64,000 bases of DNA from Acetoanaerobium pronyense (GCF_017874355.1 NZ_JAGGLI010000004.1:1-64000), one strand, 5' to 3'; positions 52,030 to 62,466 are shown, numbered from the stretch's first letter. Notes: generated by a model from the sequence alone, not told the origin. Program-made: numbers and translations.

Positions 52030-52557
52030 ATGTTTAATATTGGTTTGATAGAAATAGTCATGGCGATTGCTCTAACGGCTGCAATCCACTTTTTTTTAAA
52101 GGAAATCAAAAGAGAAGATTACCTTGGAAAACTGATTTTTAAAATTCCAAGAGATAAAAAGACAAATGCCCTAGTTTTTTTCTGGGTAATGATGGGATTT
52201 TTTTGGATATATCTATCTCTAAATAGTTTTTTAAGCAGTGGTGGTAATTATTATACAAGTCCTGTAATTATGATAACCACACCTATATTATGGCTGTTAA
52301 TTTCAATGCTCAATGTGTATAGAACTCTCAACTCAAAAGAGATAAGAGAAAAAGGAATGACTACAGTTGATGGGTTTTTATACTGGGAAAATATAGTGCA
52401 GTATAGATGGATTAAATCATCTGGAATGAATGGGGCTGTACTTGAAGTTTTCTATACCCCAAGAAAAAGGATATTTCCCAATAGAAAAATCCGAAAATTA
52501 ATAACAATGAATGAAGAAAATATACCACAGATAGAAAAAAAATTAAAAAAGTTTTAA
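52030..52557 (+). CDS. small membrane protein of unknown function
   Basis: A 175-residue protein with one N-terminal membrane span (MAIALTAAIHFFL), two further spans (about residues 45-65 and 78-95) and a cytosolic C-terminal section GFLYWENIVQYRWIKSSG that looks like a PH-like or DUF5673-like fold. I do not recognise it with confidence. Start ATG 52030; the in-frame GTG 52021 touches the ribosome binding site AGGAG. It ends 7 nt before the heat-shock promoter. Confidence 0.55.
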   Translation: MFNIGLIEIVMAIALTAAIHFFLKEIKREDYLGKLIFKIPRDKKTNALVFFWVMMGFFWIYLSLNSFLSSGGNYYTSPVIMITTPILWLLISMLNVYRTLNSKEIREKGMTTVDGFLYWENIVQYRWIKSSGMNGAVLEVFYTPRKRIFPNRKIRKLITMNEENIPQIEKKLKKF

Positions 52558-52564
52558 AAACTAC

Positions 52565-52593
52565 TTGACAAAAAAATAAGGAAGTTTTAAAAT
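52565..52593 (+). promoter_or_regulatory. heat-shock operon promoter
   Basis: TTGACA (52565-52570), 17-nt spacer, TAAAAT (52588-52593), a strong vegetative promoter. Confidence 0.8.
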
Positions 52594-52603
52594 TAAATCA
52601 AAA

Positions 52604-52630
52604 TTAGCACTCATTAAAAGGGAGTGCTAA
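52604..52630. promoter_or_regulatory. CIRCE operator (HrcA binding site)
   Basis: TTAGCACTC, 9 nt, GAGTGCTAA: exact consensus. It lies just after the -10 element at the expected transcription start, so HrcA bound here would block transcription of the hsp20 operon. Confidence 0.96.
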
Positions 52631-52655
52631 TAAAAAATATGAAGGAGGAATCAGT

Positions 52656-53102
52656 ATGTTAGGATTAACGCCTTTTGGAAGAAATCAGATTCAAAAAAGA
52701 GAAGATGACTTTTTAGATTTTTACAACATGTTTGATGACTTTTTCAATGATCGTTTTCCTGAAAGAAGAACAACAAGAAAAGACTCTTTCAAAATGGACA
52801 TAAAAGAAAAAGAGACCGAATATCTAGTGGAAGCCGAATTGCCTGGAGTTAAAAAAGAGCAAATATCTATCGACTACAATGATGACAGGTTAATAATCTC
52901 TGTGAAGCAGCAAGATGAAATAAATGAAGAAAAAGAAAATTATATCCACAGAGAACGAAGATTATCTTCCATGCAAAGATTAGTTTATTTAAAAAATATG
53001 GATGTAGAAAAAATAAAAGCCAAACTTGAAGAGGGTGTTTTAAAGATAACTGTACCAAAGAAAGAAGAAGATAAAGGGAAATATGAAATTGTCATAGAAT
53101 AA
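52656..53102 (+). CDS. small heat-shock protein Hsp20
   Basis: A 148-residue alpha-crystallin-type chaperone. Short N-terminal arm, then an alpha-crystallin domain from about residue 45 with VEAELPGVKKEQISIDYNDD and the C-terminal strand ending LEEGVLKITVPKKEE. It holds unfolding proteins for refolding. Its promoter carries CIRCE, and it is followed by cbpA-like and clpB genes, a hold-and-disaggregate set. Ribosome binding site AAGGAGG. Confidence 0.93.
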   Translation: MLGLTPFGRNQIQKREDDFLDFYNMFDDFFNDRFPERRTTRKDSFKMDIKEKETEYLVEAELPGVKKEQISIDYNDDRLIISVKQQDEINEEKENYIHRERRLSSMQRLVYLKNMDVEKIKAKLEEGVLKITVPKKEEDKGKYEIVIE

Positions 53103-53108
53103 GTCATA

Positions 53109-53135
53109 AAGCTTCAGATTTTATCTGAGGCTTTA
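53109..53135 (+). terminator. hairpin between hsp20 and the J-domain gene
   Basis: AAAGCTTCAGAT-TTT-ATCTGAGGCTTT with one G-T pair and a weak T stretch. Possibly a partial terminator or processing/stability element setting the ratio of the operon proteins. Confidence 0.6.
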
Positions 53136-53208
53136 ATTTTATTGTCCTTACAATAAAGTTATTATTTTTAGGATAAGGGTATTTTATAAAAGATAAGGAG
53201 GTGGGCTT

Positions 53209-54162
53209 TTGAAATACAAAAATTACTATGAAATACTTGGTTTGTCCAAGGATGTTTCCCAAGAGGAAATTAAAAAAACATATAAAAAACTTGCTAAAAA
53301 GTATCATCCAGATAGAAATCAAAATGATAAAACATCAGAAGAAAAATTCAAAGAAATTAATGAAGCCTATGAAGTACTCGGAGATCCAGAAAAAAGAAAA
53401 AAGTATGATGCTTTAGGCTCTAATATGAATTTTAATAATAATTATGATTTTAATCCCTCGGATTTTGGGTTTGAATTTAGAAGTAATTCTCAAGGAAATT
53501 ACTCGGATTTTGGTAGTGGTGATTTTAGTGATTTTTTTAATATGTTTTTTGGAGGACGAGGATTTGATAATATTTGGGGAGATTTTGGAAGCGGGAACTC
53601 TAGCTATGGAGATTTCAGACAAAGTTCATCTCGAAATGATGATATAGAATCAGAACTTGAAATAGAGATTTTGGAAGGCTTAAAAGGATCTGAGAAAAGG
53701 GTGAAATTAAGTACAGAAGAGGGAGAAAAAACAATAAATATAAAAATACCAAAAGGTGTGAAAAGTGGATCTAAAATCAAACTAAAAGGCCAAGGAAGAT
53801 TAAATCCCTATTCTGGAGGAAGAGGAAATCTTTATATTACACTGAAGCTAAAAAATAACAGTAAGTTTTCTATAGAGGGATTAAATTTATACAAGGAAAT
53901 AAAGGTTACACCTTGGGAAGCTGCACTTGGTAAAGAAATATCGGTAAAAACATTAGATGAGACTGTTAAGGTCAAGCTGCCTGCTGGAATTCAAAGCAAA
54001 GGGAAACTAAAACTAAGAGGTAAAGGCTATGTTGATAAAAATGGTAACAGAGGTGATTTATACTTAACAATTTTAATTGTAAATCCAGAGAGTCTTTCAC
54101 AAAGCGAAAAGGAATTATACGAAAAACTTTCCAAGATATCAGACTACAAGCCAGAAAGATAA
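53209..54162 (+). CDS. J-domain co-chaperone (CbpA-like DnaJ)
   Basis: A 317-residue type II DnaJ. J domain with the HPD motif ([10 protein letters not shown]), a long Gly/Phe-rich linker (about 80-140), and two C-terminal substrate-binding domains; the zinc-finger cysteines of true DnaJ are absent. It would recruit DnaK to substrates of Hsp20 and ClpB. The start is TTG, 8 nt from AAGGAGG. It follows hsp20 and precedes clpB. Confidence 0.9.
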   Translation: MKYKNYYEILGLSKDVSQEEIKKTYKKLAKKYHPDRNQNDKTSEEKFKEINEAYEVLGDPEKRKKYDALGSNMNFNNNYDFNPSDFGFEFRSNSQGNYSDFGSGDFSDFFNMFFGGRGFDNIWGDFGSGNSSYGDFRQSSSRNDDIESELEIEILEGLKGSEKRVKLSTEEGEKTINIKIPKGVKSGSKIKLKGQGRLNPYSGGRGNLYITLKLKNNSKFSIEGLNLYKEIKVTPWEAALGKEISVKTLDETVKVKLPAGIQSKGKLKLRGKGYVDKNGNRGDLYLTILIVNPESLSQSEKELYEKLSKISDYKPER

Positions 54163-54237
54163 CATAGATAAATAAAAAAGGATAAATAAAAAAGTATATT
54201 AAATTAATAAATATTTAATTTTAGAGAGGTGATGATT

Positions 54238-56832
54238 TTGAATATAGATAAGTTTACTCAAAAATCTCAAGAGGTTATTTCAAGCTCTCAAGAAATGGCA
54301 CTCAAATTAGGGAATCAACAAATAGAGATAGAGCATCTACATTATTGCCTTATAGTACAAGAGAATGGTTTAATTGGTAAACTTCTTCAGTATATGAATA
54401 AAGATAAAATTAAAATAGAGAAAGAGCTATATGATCATTTAGATAAGCTCCCAAAAGTTTCAGGTCAAGAGGTATCAAACGTATATATAAGCAGAAATGC
54501 AAATCAAGTCTTAATGATGGCAAAGGATGAGGCAGAAAAGTTTAAAGATGATTATATAGGGGTTGAACATATATATCTTTCTCTACTCGAGCAAAGAGGC
54601 ACATTTTCAAAAAAAATATTTGAAAAATATGGAATTACTAGAGAAGCTTTTTTAGAAGCTTTGATGAAGATAAGAAGTAATCAAAGAATAACGAATCAAA
54701 ATCCAGAGGAGACATACGAAGTATTAGAAAAATATGGTAGAGATTTAGTTGAGATGGCAAGGAAAGGAAAGCTAGATCCTGTAATAGGGAGAGACAATGA
54801 AATCAGAAGGGCCATTAGAATATTATCAAGAAGAACAAAAAATAATCCAGTTCTTATTGGTGAGCCTGGGGTTGGAAAGACGGCAGTTGTAGAAGGATTA
54901 GCCCAAAGAATTTTAAAAGGGGATGTCCCAGAAGGCCTAAAAAATAAAACCATATTTGCTCTTGATATGGGTTCATTAATAGCTGGAGCAAAATTTAGGG
55001 GAGAGTTTGAAGAAAGATTGAAAGCTGTCTTAAACGAAATCAATAAATCTGAAGGTAAAATAATATTATTTATTGACGAGCTACACAATATAGTTGGCGC
55101 AGGAAAAGCTGAAGGGGCAATGGATGCAGGTAATCTGCTTAAACCAATGTTAGCAAGAGGAGAACTTCACTGTATTGGAGCTACAACCCTTGACGAGTAC
55201 AGAAAATATATAGAAAAGGATGCAGCACTAGAAAGAAGGTTTCAACCAGTTCTTGTGGATCAACCAACTGTTGAGGATACTATCTCAATATTAAGAGGAA
55301 TAAAGGAAAAGTTTGAAATACATCATGGAGTTAGAATTGCAGATAATGCAATAGTTGCATGTGCAGTTCTCTCAAATAAATATATAAGTGATAGATTTTT
55401 GCCAGATAAGGCAATAGACCTTATGGATGAAGCTGCTTCAATGATAAGGACGGAAATCGATAGTATGCCTTCTGAACTTGATGAAATAAGTAGAAGAATA
55501 ATGCAGCTAGAAATAGAGCAAGAAGCTTTGAAAAAAGAAGATGATTTTAATTCAAGGGAAAGGCTGAAGAATCTTCAGGAAGAACTTTCAAGCCTTAAAG
55601 AAAAATACAGTGAAATGAATACCCAGTGGATTATTGAAAAAGAGAATATATCTAAAATAAAAAGACTTCAACAGGAAATGGATGATGTAAAAAGAAAAAT
55701 AGAAGAAGCAGAAAGAAAGTATGATTTGGAAGAACTTGCAAGACTTAAGTATGGCAAACTTCCTGAGATTGAGAAAATGCTCGAAAAAGAAAGAGAAAAT
55801 CAAAAAAACAAAGATAGAAATAATCTTTTATCAGAAGAAGTTACAGAAGATGAAATAGCAGAAATAATTTCTAAATGGACAAACATACCAGTATCAAAAC
55901 TTATGGAGAGTGAAAGAGAGAAACTTCTTAATCTGGAAAACATACTAAAAGAAAGGGTGATTGGTCAAAATGAAGCCGTAAACGCTGTATCAGATGCTGT
56001 TCTAAGAGCAAGGTCTGGGTTGAAAGATCCTAAAAAACCTATAGGCTCTTTTATTTTCCTAGGGCCAACTGGAGTAGGAAAGACAGAGCTTGCAAAAGCA
56101 TTAGCAAATGCGCTATTTGACTCAGAAGAGAATATCATAAGAATAGATATGAGTGAATACCAGGAAAAACACACTGTAGCTAGGCTTATTGGAGCTCCTC
56201 CAGGATATGTAGGATATGAAGAAGGAGGACAACTTACAGAAGCTGTTCGAAGAAAACCTTATAGTGTAATATTATTTGATGAGATAGAAAAAGCTCATCC
56301 AGAAGTATTTAACACACTTCTTCAACTTCTAGATGATGGAAGACTTACAGATTCTCAAGGCAGAACTGTGAACTTTAAAAATACAGTAGTTATTATGACT
56401 TCAAATATAGGAAGCCAGTATTTATTAGAAGGGATAGATCTTGAAGGCAATATTACAGAATATGCAAAAAATAGAGTTATGGAAACTTTAAAAAGCTCAT
56501 TTAAGCCTGAATTTTTAAATAGAATTGATGATATCATAATATTTAAGCCATTAGGGAAAAATGAGATATTAAAGATTGTAGATCTTGCCCTTGAAGATAT
56601 TCAAAAAAGAATCTATGATAAAGATATTAAACTTCAATTAACTGAAGAAGCTAAAAATAAAATAGTTGAAGAAGGATATTCTCAGGTTTATGGTGCTAGA
56701 CCAGTTAAAAGATATCTTCAAAAACACATAGAAACACAGCTTGCTAGGATGATAATAAAAGGAGAATTATCTGAAGGTAAAACTGCTCAAATAACATCTA
56801 CAGAGCAGGGGTTATTGATTAAAACGATTTAA
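54238..56832 (+). CDS. clpB: ClpB disaggregase
   Basis: An 864-residue Hsp100 protein: N-terminal repeat domain (1-145), AAA module 1 with Walker A GEPGVGKT, a coiled-coil middle domain (about 400-520) characteristic of ClpB, AAA module 2 with Walker A GPTGVGKT, and the sensor-2/C-terminal region. It pulls proteins out of aggregates with DnaK/DnaJ. I chose TTG 54238, well spaced from AGAGGTGAT and giving the family N-terminus [12 protein letters not shown]; the GTG at 54229 and ATG at 54232 overlap the ribosome binding site. Same direction as hsp20 and the J-protein, and probably partly under CIRCE control. No CtsR site was seen in front of it. Confidence 0.94.
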   Translation: MNIDKFTQKSQEVISSSQEMALKLGNQQIEIEHLHYCLIVQENGLIGKLLQYMNKDKIKIEKELYDHLDKLPKVSGQEVSNVYISRNANQVLMMAKDEAEKFKDDYIGVEHIYLSLLEQRGTFSKKIFEKYGITREAFLEALMKIRSNQRITNQNPEETYEVLEKYGRDLVEMARKGKLDPVIGRDNEIRRAIRILSRRTKNNPVLIGEPGVGKTAVVEGLAQRILKGDVPEGLKNKTIFALDMGSLIAGAKFRGEFEERLKAVLNEINKSEGKIILFIDELHNIVGAGKAEGAMDAGNLLKPMLARGELHCIGATTLDEYRKYIEKDAALERRFQPVLVDQPTVEDTISILRGIKEKFEIHHGVRIADNAIVACAVLSNKYISDRFLPDKAIDLMDEAASMIRTEIDSMPSELDEISRRIMQLEIEQEALKKEDDFNSRERLKNLQEELSSLKEKYSEMNTQWIIEKENISKIKRLQQEMDDVKRKIEEAERKYDLEELARLKYGKLPEIEKMLEKERENQKNKDRNNLLSEEVTEDEIAEIISKWTNIPVSKLMESEREKLLNLENILKERVIGQNEAVNAVSDAVLRARSGLKDPKKPIGSFIFLGPTGVGKTELAKALANALFDSEENIIRIDMSEYQEKHTVARLIGAPPGYVGYEEGGQLTEAVRRKPYSVILFDEIEKAHPEVFNTLLQLLDDGRLTDSQGRTVNFKNTVVIMTSNIGSQYLLEGIDLEGNITEYAKNRVMETLKSSFKPEFLNRIDDIIIFKPLGKNEILKIVDLALEDIQKRIYDKDIKLQLTEEAKNKIVEEGYSQVYGARPVKRYLQKHIETQLARMIIKGELSEGKTAQITSTEQGLLIKTI

Positions 56833-56841
56833 TATAATATA

Positions 56842-56897
56842 AAACCCTAGATTATTCAATAAATTAAGTAAATTAATTATGAATAATCTAGGGTTTA
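56842..56897. terminator. terminator after clpB
   Basis: AAACCCTAGATTATTCA and TGAATAATCTAGGGTTT arms around a loop of about 22 nt. The arm core CCTAGATTATT also occurs in the terminator at 30378. Confidence 0.75.
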
Positions 56898-56917
56898 TTG
56901 TTATTTGGTTTTAAACA

Positions 56918-58930
56918 TCAGTCTATTTTTTTAAGGACAAGAAAAGTTCTACTAGGAGAATATATGGATATTCCAGTGCTTTTATTAAACTCATGGAGTT
57001 GTTTTGGGGAATATATTACTTTTCTACTTATTCGTTCATGGCCGCCATAAATCTCTGCATCTGAATCAAACACAACTTTATAATCAGATGCCTCATGAGT
57101 TGGAAATCTAAAATCTTCAAAAGAGTCCGTTGGATGAAAATTAAATAAAAAAATCAAATCATTTTTTTTGTATATTATAATTTTTTTAGTATCATCAAGC
57201 CATAAGTCTTTTACCTCAGATGTTTCTAAGATATGATTTATTTTAGTAAAATAAATCATATCTTTATCAAACTTTTTTAGATAATTATATTTTAAATCTA
57301 GATTATCACCAAGGCTCCACTGCCTTTTGCAATACTTGAAGCTCCAATTGTTTCCCTCTCTAGGAAAATCAATCCATTCTGGATGCCCAAATTCATTACC
57401 CATAAAATTAAGATACCCTTCACCAGAGAGTGTGATTGTAATGAATCGTATCATTTTATGAAGTGCCATTGCTCTATCAATAATCGGATTTTTATCTGAT
57501 TTTTCCATATGCCAGTAGATTTCTTGGTCGGCTAGTCTAAAAAACAGAGTTTTATCCCCTACAAGTGCTTGATCATGAGACTCTACATAGGTGATTCGCT
57601 TTTCCTTAGGTCTTAGTGAAGTAAGCTCATACCAAATATCATACATACTCCAGTTTTCATCTTTTTTGTCTAATAATTTGATCCAAAAGTCAGGAACTCC
57701 CATAGAAAGTCTATAATCAAAGCCAATACCTCCACATTCTATAGGAAGTGCCATACCAGGCATTCCGCTCATATCTTCAGATATAGAGATTGCATCTTTT
57801 CTGATTTCTTTAATAAGTTCATTTGCATATTGAAGATAATTAATTGCATCCATATCAACTGTATCATTGAAATATTTTTCATAATTATCAAAGTTTACTC
57901 CAAGACCATGATGATCATATATCATTGATGTAACGCCATCGAATCTAAATCCATCAAAATGATATTCGTCCATCCAAAATTTTATGTTTGAAAGAAGAAA
58001 ATGAATAACTTCTGGTTTAGAGTAATCAAATAGTTTGGAATCCCAAGCTGGATGAATTCCTTTTAAACCCTCATGAAAAAACTGAGTAGTAGTTCCGTCA
58101 AATTCGTCAATGCCCTCAGCAATATTTTTTACTGCATGGGAATGAACTATATCCATAATAATGTTTAGCCCCATAGAGTGTGCAGTGTTTACCAGCTCTT
58201 TAAGTTCAGTTGGATTTCCAAACCATGAAGAGACAGCAAAAAAATTAGATACATGATATCCAAATGATCCATAGTATGGATGTTGCATGATTGCCATCAG
58301 CTGCACTGTATTATATCCGGCATCCTTTATTCTAGGTAGAATGTTTTTCTCGAATTCCTTAAATGTCCCGTAATCTTCTTTCTCTTGAGCCATTCCTATA
58401 TGGGATTCGTATATTAAAAGTGGCTCATTCTTAACTTTAAAGTCTTGGTCTGACCAATTAAACTCATCTTTTTCTTTCCATATTTGACCACTAAAGTCAT
58501 GAGATATTGGATTTTGAATCGTCCGCTTAATATAAAGTGGTATTCTATGAAGAGTTTTCCCCATTGAATTTATTTTCACTTTCACTCTACAGCCGTGGTA
58601 AAGTGAATCCTTGCCAGGGATAAATATTTCCCATACCCCATTTTCTTTTTTGGAAAGGGGATGAGAATCTAGGTTCCAATCATTAAAATCTCCAATAAGA
58701 GTTAGCTCATTTGCATTTGGTGCCCATTCTCTATAAATCCATCCATTTTCAACTTCATGAAAGCCAAAATAAAGGTGACCATTTGCAAAATCCTTAAAAG
58801 AGTCATGATTTTCCAATAATTTTTTCTTGTTTTTTTCATATTCTTCCATTCTTATATTAAGTTCATTTTTAAATGGTTTAAGCCAAGGATCTATTTCTAA
58901 TATCTTAAGTTTGCGGAGTTGTTTTTTCAA
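56918..58930 (-). CDS. 1,4-alpha-glucan branching enzyme (eukaryote-like GH13)
   Basis: A 670-residue alpha-glucan branching enzyme. CBM48 domain (about 60-170), GH13 barrel with nucleophile D in DGFRFDGVTS, acid/base E in ISEDMSGMPG and transition-state D in YVESHDQ, and the motif GNEFGHPEWIDFPREGNN followed by a small beta C-domain. The close match to eukaryotic GBE1-type sequence in these blocks is notable. It makes alpha-1,6 branches in glycogen. No glgA, glgC or glgP is within the window. The open frame begins at TTG 58945, but that codon overlaps the ribosome binding site; TTG 58930 is better placed. Confidence 0.88.
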   Translation of the reverse strand: MKKQLRKLKILEIDPWLKPFKNELNIRMEEYEKNKKKLLENHDSFKDFANGHLYFGFHEVENGWIYREWAPNANELTLIGDFNDWNLDSHPLSKKENGVWEIFIPGKDSLYHGCRVKVKINSMGKTLHRIPLYIKRTIQNPISHDFSGQIWKEKDEFNWSDQDFKVKNEPLLIYESHIGMAQEKEDYGTFKEFEKNILPRIKDAGYNTVQLMAIMQHPYYGSFGYHVSNFFAVSSWFGNPTELKELVNTAHSMGLNIIMDIVHSHAVKNIAEGIDEFDGTTTQFFHEGLKGIHPAWDSKLFDYSKPEVIHFLLSNIKFWMDEYHFDGFRFDGVTSMIYDHHGLGVNFDNYEKYFNDTVDMDAINYLQYANELIKEIRKDAISISEDMSGMPGMALPIECGGIGFDYRLSMGVPDFWIKLLDKKDENWSMYDIWYELTSLRPKEKRITYVESHDQALVGDKTLFFRLADQEIYWHMEKSDKNPIIDRAMALHKMIRFITITLSGEGYLNFMGNEFGHPEWIDFPREGNNWSFKYCKRQWSLGDNLDLKYNYLKKFDKDMIYFTKINHILETSEVKDLWLDDTKKIIIYKKNDLIFLFNFHPTDSFEDFRFPTHEASDYKVVFDSDAEIYGGHERISRKVIYSPKQLHEFNKSTGISIYSPSRTFLVLKKID

Positions 58931-58989
58931 AATTAAAGCCTCCAATCAAGGGGTATATTTTGAATATTTTTAGAATATCAGATTAATGA

Positions 58990-59829
58990 TTATTTAGTGA
59001 AAAATCCAAGGCCTACACATCCAGGGCCACCATGAGTTCCAACTGTTATACCAAGATCTATAATTTTAGATTCTTTTATATCAATTGTTTCATGAGCCGA
59101 TTTAGAAAAATTTTCAGCCTTTTCAAAGGCATCAGAATGACCAAAATACACAGGCTTTGATGTATCTATATTCATATCTAGAGCTTTTTTTATAATCCAA
59201 TCTAGAGCCTTACTATAACCACGAGATTTATGAATTGCATTGATTTTTCCATGCTTTATTTCGACTATTGGTTTTAGATTTAGCATGGTTCCTATAGTAG
59301 CACCTACAGAAGATAATCTCCCTCCTTTTTTTAAGTAAGTGAGATTTTCAATTGCAGCATAAACAACTACTTTCTTCTTTAGTTCTTCTAGAGCTATTAT
59401 TGTTGAATCTATATCATTACCGTTATCTCTTAATCTTATAGCCTCATATACGAGTGATGCGAGACCAAACGTAGTAGTTTCTGAGTCTATTAGATGTATT
59501 TTATCGTCTCCGAGAGTAGATTTTGCTATAGTTGCAGATTGATAGGTACCACTAAGCTCACTTGATATAAATATTCCCAAAACATCATTACCTTCATCTA
59601 GTATTTTTTTAAATACATTTTCAAATGCTAAAGGGGTAACCTGACTTGTCTTAGGTAAAGAATCAGAGCTTCTCATTAATTCATAGAACTCTTTTTTTGA
59701 AATATCAATTCCATCAGCGTATTCTTTTTCTCCAAATATAACCGTTAGTGGGACTATTTCTATATCAAGCTCTTTTTTTAGCTCCATTGATATATCGCAT
59801 GTACTATCTGTCACAATTTTAATTCCCAT
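58990..59829 (-). CDS. DegV family fatty-acid-binding protein (FakB)
   Basis: A 279-residue DegV protein that binds a fatty acid for FakA-type kinases. IVTDSTCDISMEL, the TSQVTP loop, ISSELSGTYQSA, and the phosphate-site GTHGGPGCVGLGFF near the C-terminus. It could serve as an additional carrier for the kinase half of the FakA-FakB fusion at 14838. Ribosome binding site AAAGGGAGATG. The branching enzyme gene follows 44 nt later (58946-58989), possibly co-transcribed. Confidence 0.9.
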   Translation of the reverse strand: MGIKIVTDSTCDISMELKKELDIEIVPLTVIFGEKEYADGIDISKKEFYELMRSSDSLPKTSQVTPLAFENVFKKILDEGNDVLGIFISSELSGTYQSATIAKSTLGDDKIHLIDSETTTFGLASLVYEAIRLRDNGNDIDSTIIALEELKKKVVVYAAIENLTYLKKGGRLSSVGATIGTMLNLKPIVEIKHGKINAIHKSRGYSKALDWIIKKALDMNIDTSKPVYFGHSDAFEKAENFSKSAHETIDIKESKIIDLGITVGTHGGPGCVGLGFFTK

Positions 59830-60156
59830 TCAATCATCTCCCTTTATAAATAGTTATCAATTTAATTTTCGAATCGTAAGTTTTATAAATCTTGAACTAT
59901 TATTTCAATAATAAAAAAATTTTCAAATAGTTCATTCTTGACTAATTATAACATAATTACATCATAGATAATTTACATATCTATTAATTGAAACTAGAAA
60001 TAAAATTAAAAACACCTTCCCAATAACATACATAAATTAAATATATCCCAAATAAACAATTAATTAAATGTAAAAATAATAAAATAGGGCTAAAGAATGA
60101 TATACTTTTCTTATAAATAATGAGGTAAGGATAATTTTTATAAGGAGGATGAATGA
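59830..60156. other. AT-rich divergent intergenic region
   Basis: Holds the ribosome binding sites of the genes on both sides. A 40-nt imperfect inverted repeat with arms GAACTATT and AATAGTTC (59894-59933) is the only structure seen. Otherwise no gene or known RNA is recognisable. Confidence 0.4.
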
Positions 60157-61023
60157 ATGAGGTTTAGCCAGCCTATTTCGGAGATAATCAAGAAAAGAAA
60201 ATCCACTAGAACATTTTTGACTCAGAAAATAAGTGGAAGCGATTTAAAGAAAATAGAAAACTATATAAGAGAAGACAAGAATCTTATTGGACCGTTTGGT
60301 ACAAAAATAAAATTTAAGGTAATCTCTACTTTAGAAAATAAAACGACTGAAAACGGTAAAATAGGTACATATGGAGTGATAAAAAATGCCAAGGCTTATA
60401 TTGTAGGAATTTCTATAAATGATTCAAGGGAGCTTGTAGAATATGGATATGTATTTCAAAAATTAATTCTTTATCTTACAAGTCTTGGAATAGGAACGTG
60501 CTGGCTTGGAGGCACATTTACTAGAGATAAGCTAGACAAGTCAATTACTCTTAATGACAAAGAAATAATTCCATGTATTACTCCAATAGGATACCCCCTG
60601 GAAAAAAGATCTTTACTTGAAAGAGCTATGAGGATTGCTGTAAAGGCTGACAATAGAAAAGATTGGGATGAGATATTTTTTGATGAGCAATTAAATCCAA
60701 TTGATAAGTCTAGAAAAGAGATTCTGAGGACACCTTTAGAAATGGTGAGACTTGGGCCATCAGCTTCAAATAAGCAACCATGGGTAATTATAGTATCTAA
60801 AGACTTAAATCATTATGATTTTTATCTCGAAAAAACAGAAAACTATCCAGGTAATAAAATGGGATTTGAGATGCAGAAAATAGACATTGGCATTGCAATG
60901 TGTCATTTTGAACTCACATCAAATGAAATGGGAATAAAAGGGATATGGAAAGACAAGCCTTTTAAAGAAATATCAAAAAAAGGTATAGAGTTTATTGCAT
61001 CTTTTGAGTTAATTAATTCTTAG
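60157..61023 (+). CDS. nitroreductase-family protein
   Basis: A 288-residue protein of the nitroreductase superfamily, of the longer double-unit type called putative TM nitroreductase. FMN-site-like elements are KRKSTRTFL near the N-terminus, GTCWLGGTFTRD in the middle and RLGPSASNKQPW in the second half. Function: probably an FMN-dependent reductase; the substrate is unknown. The start ATG (60157) follows AAGGAGG; an ATG four bases earlier reads only four codons. Confidence 0.82.
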   Translation: MRFSQPISEIIKKRKSTRTFLTQKISGSDLKKIENYIREDKNLIGPFGTKIKFKVISTLENKTTENGKIGTYGVIKNAKAYIVGISINDSRELVEYGYVFQKLILYLTSLGIGTCWLGGTFTRDKLDKSITLNDKEIIPCITPIGYPLEKRSLLERAMRIAVKADNRKDWDEIFFDEQLNPIDKSRKEILRTPLEMVRLGPSASNKQPWVIIVSKDLNHYDFYLEKTENYPGNKMGFEMQKIDIGIAMCHFELTSNEMGIKGIWKDKPFKEISKKGIEFIASFELINS

Positions 61024-61056
61024 CAATCTTTCAAATAAAGCATTATTTATAAAAGT

Positions 61057-61101
61057 TATTACTGCTGCCAAGAATAGAGCTTTCTTGACAGCGGTAATAT
61101 A
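61057..61101. terminator. terminator after nitroreductase-family gene
   Basis: ATTACTGCTG-C-CAAGAA and TTCTTG-A-CAGCGGTAAT pair around a short loop. Bidirectional with the minus-strand gene at 61109. Confidence 0.7.
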
Positions 61102-61108
61102 AATTTTT

Positions 61109-61852
61109 TTATTCTGTAGTTTCATCATCTGAATCAGATGGATTTTCGCCAGGTATATTTTCATTATCGTCTAAATCTATGATATCTATTTCTCCAGTTT
61201 CCAAGTCATAATCCACATCAACTTTAAGAATATCACTTATAAATTTTAAAGGTACAAAAGTCCTGTTGTTTATAGATTGTGCTGATATTTCAAGCTCTCT
61301 TTCTTCTCCATTGACTAAAACAATATTGCTCCCTAGTGTTAGTATGATTACAGTGTCGTCTTTTGATATTGTAACGGTGCTTGTTTTACTATCCCAAACC
61401 ACATCAGCACCTAAACTTTCTGTAATTGCACGAACAGGAATTAATGTTCTTCCTTCTTTGATGACAGGAGGAATTTCAAACTTAATATTCATACCATTTA
61501 CGAATATCCTCTCTTCGAGCTTCCTCTCTTTTAAGTCTGATTTATTTTTTTTAAATTCTTCAATTAATAATTTTTTTTGAATTCGTCTAGCTTCTTGAAT
61601 TTCTTTTTTACTAAGAACCTTTATAGCTGTTTCTTCTTTTGTTGATTTTTCGGATGATTCAATTTCAGTAGATATGTAGTCTTCAGAATTATCTTTTTGA
61701 TTTAACTTGTCTTCTTGAGAATTAAGTTTTTTTTGAATTCCTGGAGCATTATTTTTATTACCTTTGGAATTTCCTTGATTATCCAGAGATGCAAAGGATA
61801 TAGTTGTGGTTAAAACACTTACTAAAATAGTAAAAGCTAATATTTTTCTCAT
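61109..61852 (-). CDS. secreted stalk-domain (copper amine oxidase N-terminal) protein
   Basis: A 247-residue exported protein. Signal peptide (RKILAFTILVSVLTTTISFA), a charged low-complexity linker rich in K, E and N (about 25-115), then a stalk domain of the copper-amine-oxidase-N type with EGRTLIPVRAITESLGADVV, and a second repeat with NNRTFVPLKFISDIL, ending in an acidic tail. Such domains mediate surface attachment or dimerisation. Nothing suggests copper chemistry. Ribosome binding site AGGAGG. Confidence 0.78.
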   Translation of the reverse strand: MRKILAFTILVSVLTTTISFASLDNQGNSKGNKNNAPGIQKKLNSQEDKLNQKDNSEDYISTEIESSEKSTKEETAIKVLSKKEIQEARRIQKKLLIEEFKKNKSDLKERKLEERIFVNGMNIKFEIPPVIKEGRTLIPVRAITESLGADVVWDSKTSTVTISKDDTVIILTLGSNIVLVNGEERELEISAQSINNRTFVPLKFISDILKVDVDYDLETGEIDIIDLDDNENIPGENPSDSDDETTE

Positions 61853-62031
61853 AATAACCTCCTAATTAATAGTAAAAATTATTTACTTATATTTTCATAA
61901 TAGGACTAAACTAAGGATAAGTCAATAAAAAAATATTTTTTAACTAATAAAAGTTTGGATTATATGAACATTCTATATTACACTTTATAATATAGAATAT
62001 TTATTAAAATTCACGGGAAAGGAGATTGATT

Positions 62032-62466
62032 ATGCTATTAAAAGATTTTATTGCTGAAAAATTTAATATTAAAGCTAAAAGTGATGAGGAGGGAGTTTAT
62101 AATTTCATCTTTAGAGAAAAAAAAGATAAAATATCAATTGGAGTAAATCTTAAACTACTGGAGGAGAATGAAAATCTTCTGATAATGGAATGTGATGACA
62201 ATAACTTTATGTCTCTAAAAAATAAGTTTTATGGAAGAGAAGTATTTGTCATAGATGGAACAAAGATAAATGGAGCCGAGTTTATAGATGATGAATATGA
62301 AGATATGGAAGGGGAAGCAGTTAAGGAGCATGCCCTAATTCTCTATTCAGACAGTTGGATTAAAAGGTATTTAAGAATAGACTTTTACCCTTCACTTAAG
62401 GTTTCATTAGAAATAGATTATGATAAATATGAGACAGACGAAAACGGAGTTATAATTTGGGAATAA
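62032..62466 (+). CDS. hypothetical protein
   Basis: A 144-residue soluble acidic protein that I do not recognise. It begins LLKDFIAEKFNIKAKS and contains a long acidic stretch DDEYEDMEGEAVKEH in the middle. No signal, membrane segment or metal motif. Start ATG 62032 is 7 nt from AAAGGAG; the TTG at 62026 touches the ribosome binding site. Codon use looks like its neighbours, so it is probably a real gene. Confidence 0.6.
   Translation: MLLKDFIAEKFNIKAKSDEEGVYNFIFREKKDKISIGVNLKLLEENENLLIMECDDNNFMSLKNKFYGREVFVIDGTKINGAEFIDDEYEDMEGEAVKEHALILYSDSWIKRYLRIDFYPSLKVSLEIDYDKYETDENGVIIWE

Noticed and set aside
30378-56897. Shared sequence CCTAGATTATT in two terminators (30378 and 56842), as a possible repeat family
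   Set aside because: Only the short stem core matches; flanks and loops differ, so two AT-rich terminators with a chance 11-nt match is the simpler reading.
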